From NCBI GenBank assembly GCA_049999805.1, contig JBNGIO010006289.1, positions 1-64,000 of the forward strand: a stretch of 64,000 bases of DNA, given 5' to 3'. Position 1 is the stretch's first letter; the number at the start of each line of letters is the position of its first letter. The translations under genes were made by a program, and so were the position numbers. Below the pieces are notes generated by a model. It was given only the letters and a program-made list of their open reading frames with translations, was not told the origin of the DNA and ran no database searches. The stretch is from Folioceros fuciformis (taxonomy: Eukaryota > Anthocerotophyta > Anthocerotopsida > Anthocerotales). Below, one piece after another: positions 60,304 through 64,000 of this stretch.

Positions 60304-63300
60304 ATGGAAGACGCTGGTAGCAAAGGGGCCAGGGCTGGTCACCGGGGAAGTTCCACGACCAAGGCAGCGTTAAGTCCATCAAATTATGCTAGCGGTGATG
60401 AGGACGGCAAAGAGCTTGGCTATGTCAGCGGTGGTTCAAGCAACTGGTACGGCAAGCTCAAGGGCATGAGCAGCTCGTTGAAGAAACTTACTTTGTCCAA
60501 GAAGAAGCAGCCATCCGCGACGCAAGGTAGCCAAAGTCTGGCGCGGGCAATCAGCTTCAGCAACACCTCCAAGAGTGTGGATCACGGAAGGCCTAGTTCG
60601 AGCAGCAAGAAGGAGCTGGCCGCTACCAACCTCAAGGGCCTGGGCTCCAACTCCGTTGATCTCAGCTGCGGCATAGCACGAGTCCCCTCTGCCGGTGCTG
60701 TTCCCTTGCCAAAGAGGAGGAACAGATCTCTAGAGGTTTCCCGGGACCAAGTCGCAAGAGCCGAAGACGCAGCTCCCGCCTTCTCCAAATCCAAGATTCC
60801 AATCGTGAAGTCCAATTTTGTGAAGGAGAGCAAGGAGAAAAAGGAGGATTTGGATGATCCCACTTTTGGGATCCATATGTACCAAAGGCTGGCTACCGCT
60901 TCTGACTCAGATGGGGACGTCACTGCTGGAACTCTGAATCCAGCCAGCAAAAGCGGGGAGTACGAATCATCCCTGGCAAATCTGATGCTCATGGAACAGC
61001 TGGGGTGCGATTCACTGCTTCCAGATTTCTCCCCACAGAAGGACGAGCAAAACTCCAAATCCAAACCAGCAGGCGCCGAAGTCAAGAGGCATAATGTCAT
61101 TGTCTCTGAACCAGCGAAGGAAATCCCAGCAGCGGGCCTCGGGGGGAAGAAGGAGGGGCTGACCGGTTCCGCACAGAAGCCGTCAAAGGAAGACAAAACT
61201 GGAGGGAGCGGGTGGCCGCTGAGAAGGATCACCGGTTCCGGCCCGCTGCTCTCGAACGGACGGAAGAAGGTTGCAGGTAATGAGAAGAAGGCGACAGAGA
61301 TTGCAAATTCAGGGATCAAGGGCAAAGGAGGTCCGGGGAAGAGCATGTCTGGAGAGCTCTTCACTCTGAAAGCGGCGAAGAAAGCCTCTGCGGATCCCGT
61401 AGTGCCTGCTAGGAAGTCTGTGAGCGACATGCCGGCTCGCAAATCCGCGTCCAAGGACGGCCCGAATGCTTCCAATAAGAAACCGCAGCCGGATGCCTCG
61501 GCCGGCAAGAGACCGGGTTCCGGATTGTTAGCCGACGCTCCGAGGAAACATCCTGTGGCAACTGTCACAAAGAAGGCTGCACCAGTTAGTGATTCCCCGG
61601 GCCCGGGCAGGAAGTCGACCGACTTGGGGTTAAGGAATGCGGGGCCCGGGAGGAAATCAGTTAGTAACAAGCTGGGGGGCTCAGCGTTGAGCGGCCAGGG
61701 CGAGGTAATCCGACAGGTAGGCGACTCGGCGTCGGGACAGGCTGAGAAGAAGAAGATAGCGGGTAGTAATGAAGATCCTGGAAGCATGTTGGAATTTCTG
61801 AAAGGAAGTGTAGATTTCTCAGCTCCGTATATTCCAGGTGCGGTCGTGTCGGAACGTGAGAAGGTCGATAGCTCGGCTGGTCTGCTGCATCCGGATTCCT
61901 TGTTTGATTCCTCTGGCTCTCCCACCTCTATTTTGACAGGATCCGGGGCCGGCGAATCTTTGATTGCAGCCTATGGTGAAAGTGTTGAGCCTGAGGAGGG
62001 TTTCGGAGTTGGTGAAGATGAGGACGATGAAAATGGGAGGTCCCCTCCCTCCGTTTCGGAAATCAGAATTTTGGGAATCTCGAGAGAATTAGATGGCAAG
62101 GGCGGAGGAAGCTTGGAGCAGACAGCGTTTACACCACAATCTCCCAAGAAATCCGTGCAGGATCTTATTCGAGAGCTAGAACGGAATGCTGCGCAAGCAG
62201 CGCCAGCAGGGCCTGCGAGGGCGCAGAAAGGCGCGTCCATTCCGGTCAAGGAGAGAGCCGGGACGGTAAATGCCTCAGAGGCGCAGCCACGCGCTGTTGA
62301 GGATGGTGCCGGGTTTGGTCAGAACGGTGACGATGGCAGCGTAGTGGTGGAAGAGAAGCTGGCTGTGTCCGACAGCCATCACCAAGGGCAGTCGGTATTG
62401 CCCACTTTGGCAGGCGACACGGGAGGAGATGTGAACAATAGGGTGGCCGGGGCGAGGTTTGAATCCGATTCCATCACCACGGAGACTTCTAAGGACGCGC
62501 TGAAAGTAGATCTAATGGAGCGGTTTGAGGAGCTCCATCACAAGCTCAAAATCGATCTTGATCCCAAGGTTGTGAAAGACATCCATCGGACTTTCAACTT
62601 CGGATTGGTGCAAGCGGCGGCTGCAGCGAGTACAGGCGAGTCTGGGAGCAGCTGGAGCAAGCCGGCACAAGGGAATAGCGCGGATGGGAACAGGCGAAAG
62701 AAGCTGGTTGCACCACCCAAGGCTCTGGCAGCAGCAGCGCACGGCAAGAAAATCATGGAGGGGATAGCAGGACTCTCTATCGCAAAGTCGGCGGCAGTCG
62801 CGCCGGCGCCAGAGGTGGCCATTGGAGAGGTGGCTTCCTCTTCAGTGGACATGGACAAGAGCAGCAGCTCCGGATCCTCAAATCCCATATTCCGCGAGAC
62901 ACTGCCTGCCGCTGTTGAGGATTGCGAATCGGAGAAAGATGAACTCCCTGTTCCGGCGATTGATCCAGTACTTCCAGTGCAGCCTCCTGAGCAGCCGAGG
63001 TCTAGCGTTGAATCCACCATGGACGTGAGGGTGCTGAGCAGCACAGCTTCCACCAAGATGCTGACGAGCCGGAATATGCACAAAGTGGCTGCGCTGCTGA
63101 AGGAGCGCGGTGACCGCAGAGCAGCTCCCCGGCCGGACCCTGGAGATGAAGCGTCTTCAGAAGCGGACTCAGCCCGATTCCAGGACCTGCCCCGGTCCAG
63201 CATCGAGTCTGAAGTGAAGGCGCTGAGCAGCACGTCGTCCAACAAGATACTGACGGCCAAGAATTTCCAGAGGGTGGCTGCTCTCCTCAATGACTACAAC

Positions 63301-64000
63301 GCAGAGCTCAAGGCTGGCCTAGTGGTCCAACCCCGGACGGCTGGCGGTCTGGACTCCAGCTCCAGCAGCTTCAGCCGGCTGGACCTCATGCTGCCTCTGG
63401 ATGAATTCGAGTCAGAAGCCGACCGCACCGTGACCAAGAAGGTTGTGAAGCCGTACCTGGTTGACGGGAGGTCCAGCAAGAGCTCTCCCGCTCGGGTGGC
63501 CTCCGATACCTACCAGACTAGCACGCCTCCCAGCGCCAAGTCCAATGGTACCGCGGCCTCCGGAGGGAGCGCTGCCCGTAGGAACGGACCAAGAGCTGTT
63601 GCAAGCAGGTACAGGAATGTGGATTACTCGCCCAAGGTGAGCAAGCTGGGACAGTCTGTTGATGGGCCGGACATTAGAGGGCCGTGGAACAGAGGATCGG
63701 GCTCCCAGACTGCTCGGCGATCGCTTGATTTGCAGTTCAAGGCTCAGATGTCGGATCCTTACTACAGCAAGCCGAGGAACGGCAGATCTGGGGCTGCTCA
63801 CCACTCCAACGGGAGTAACGGAGGTTGGTCTTCTTCTTCACGGACGGATCGGGGGCAACCGAAAAGGGGAAGAGCTAGGTCACCTGGGCCCAATTCGCTC
63901 TCCAGAGACGCTGGTCAAGTTGGTAGGAAGCCAGGCCCTGTTCGGGAGGATTCTAACCTGATGGCCTTGCAGGCACGTGCACAGTCTGAAGCTGCTGGGG
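60304..64000 (+). CDS. Large Ser/Lys-rich disordered protein, 3' end beyond the window
   Basis: From the ATG at 60304 (context AAGCCATGG) the frame stays open to the window edge, at least 1232 codons without a visible intron. Composition is rich in Ser, Lys, Ala, Gly and Pro, with many basic RKS and KKA clusters, so most of it is probably disordered. Short ordered-looking parts are QDLIRELERNAAQ, LMERFEELHHKLKIDLD, and a repeated module around residues 900-1000: SSVESTMDVRVLSSTASTKM and TSRNMHKVAALLKERG, then SSIESEVKALSSTSSNKILT and AKNFQRVAALLNDYN. I do not recognise the family; the mix of basic clusters and short helices would suit a cytoskeletal or scaffold protein, but that is only a guess. 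Antisense open frames of 447 and 250 codons lie inside it and are shadows. Confidence 0.75.
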   Translation, partial: MEDAGSKGARAGHRGSSTTKAALSPSNYASGDEDGKELGYVSGGSSNWYGKLKGMSSSLKKLTLSKKKQPSATQGSQSLARAISFSNTSKSVDHGRPSSSSKKELAATNLKGLGSNSVDLSCGIARVPSAGAVPLPKRRNRSLEVSRDQVARAEDAAPAFSKSKIPIVKSNFVKESKEKKEDLDDPTFGIHMYQRLATASDSDGDVTAGTLNPASKSGEYESSLANLMLMEQLGCDSLLPDFSPQKDEQNSKSKPAGAEVKRHNVIVSEPAKEIPAAGLGGKKEGLTGSAQKPSKEDKTGGSGWPLRRITGSGPLLSNGRKKVAGNEKKATEIANSGIKGKGGPGKSMSGELFTLKAAKKASADPVVPARKSVSDMPARKSASKDGPNASNKKPQPDASAGKRPGSGLLADAPRKHPVATVTKKAAPVSDSPGPGRKSTDLGLRNAGPGRKSVSNKLGGSALSGQGEVIRQVGDSASGQAEKKKIAGSNEDPGSMLEFLKGSVDFSAPYIPGAVVSEREKVDSSAGLLHPDSLFDSSGSPTSILTGSGAGESLIAAYGESVEPEEGFGVGEDEDDENGRSPPSVSEIRILGISRELDGKGGGSLEQTAFTPQSPKKSVQDLIRELERNAAQAAPAGPARAQKGASIPVKERAGTVNASEAQPRAVEDGAGFGQNGDDGSVVVEEKLAVSDSHHQGQSVLPTLAGDTGGDVNNRVAGARFESDSITTETSKDALKVDLMERFEELHHKLKIDLDPKVVKDIHRTFNFGLVQAAAAASTGESGSSWSKPAQGNSADGNRRKKLVAPPKALAAAAHGKKIMEGIAGLSIAKSAAVAPAPEVAIGEVASSSVDMDKSSSSGSSNPIFRETLPAAVEDCESEKDELPVPAIDPVLPVQPPEQPRSSVESTMDVRVLSSTASTKMLTSRNMHKVAALLKERGDRRAAPRPDPGDEASSEADSARFQDLPRSSIESEVKALSSTSSNKILTAKNFQRVAALLNDYNAELKAGLVVQPRTAGGLDSSSSSFSRLDLMLPLDEFESEADRTVTKKVVKPYLVDGRSSKSSPARVASDTYQTSTPPSAKSNGTAASGGSAARRNGPRAVASRYRNVDYSPKVSKLGQSVDGPDIRGPWNRGSGSQTARRSLDLQFKAQMSDPYYSKPRNGRSGAAHHSNGSNGGWSSSSRTDRGQPKRGRARSPGPNSLSRDAGQVGRKPGPVREDSNLMALQARAQSEAAG

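Noticed and set aside
60582-61925. Minus-strand open frame of 447 codons
   Set aside because: It is a shadow of the Ser/Lys-rich plus-strand gene, which is open over the full region, while the antisense frame is not.
62538-63290. Minus-strand open frame of 250 codons
   Set aside because: A second antisense shadow inside the same plus-strand gene.

Overview
The window is nuclear DNA of a land plant or close streptophyte relative. Genes are split by many short spliceosomal introns (about 75-400 bp, GT-AG with one GC-AG), there are no operons, and the recognisable products are plant-type: a plant RING-CH membrane E3, an ERD6-like sugar carrier, an organellar gyrase B, the Pol I subunit NRPA2 and a plant Rav1/DMXL protein. 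The species cannot be named from the sequence. Short introns and balanced base composition would fit a non-seed lineage, but that is inference. Four N runs mark assembly gaps: 30500-30599, 38808-39207, 40432-40531 and 51829-51838.

Layout. 1-14.9 kb: four minus-strand genes in tandem, namely a strictosidine-synthase-like/APMAP-type protein, a RING-CH E3 ligase, a giant acidic repeat protein that I do not recognise, and TATA-binding protein. 14.9-18.6 kb: an AT-rich, repeat-bearing block without a recognised gene. 18.6-25.2 kb: transportin-1 (+, 29 exons). 26.0-28.4 kb: a SWAP70-like PH/coiled-coil protein (-). 28.7-38.8 kb: one very large Rav1/DMXL WD40 gene (-). 39.8-42.1 kb: intronless organellar gyrB (+), divergent from DMXL. 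43.4-49.6 kb: NRPA2 (+, 27 exons). 49.9-51.6 kb: an intronless F-box gene with a long acidic insert (+). 51.7-53.3 kb: minisatellite repeats. 53.3-56.4 kb: ERD6-like sugar transporter (-, 14 exons). 56.4-60.3 kb: intergenic. 60.3 kb to the right edge: an open Ser/Lys-rich disordered protein (+), cut by the window.

The genes are mostly unrelated housekeeping functions: transcription (TBP, NRPA2), nuclear import (transportin), V-ATPase assembly (DMXL), organelle DNA topology (gyrB), ubiquitin transfer (RING-CH, F-box) and sugar transport. I see no gene cluster acting as one system. I deduced exon borders by hand from splice motifs, reading phase and protein-family similarity. In the conserved genes the phases close exactly, and coordinates should be good to about 1-3 bp. 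The least explained items are the acidic repeat protein at 7.5-11.5 kb, the disordered protein at the right edge, a degenerate tRNA-like element near 12.9 kb, and the repeat block at 51.8-52.9 kb.
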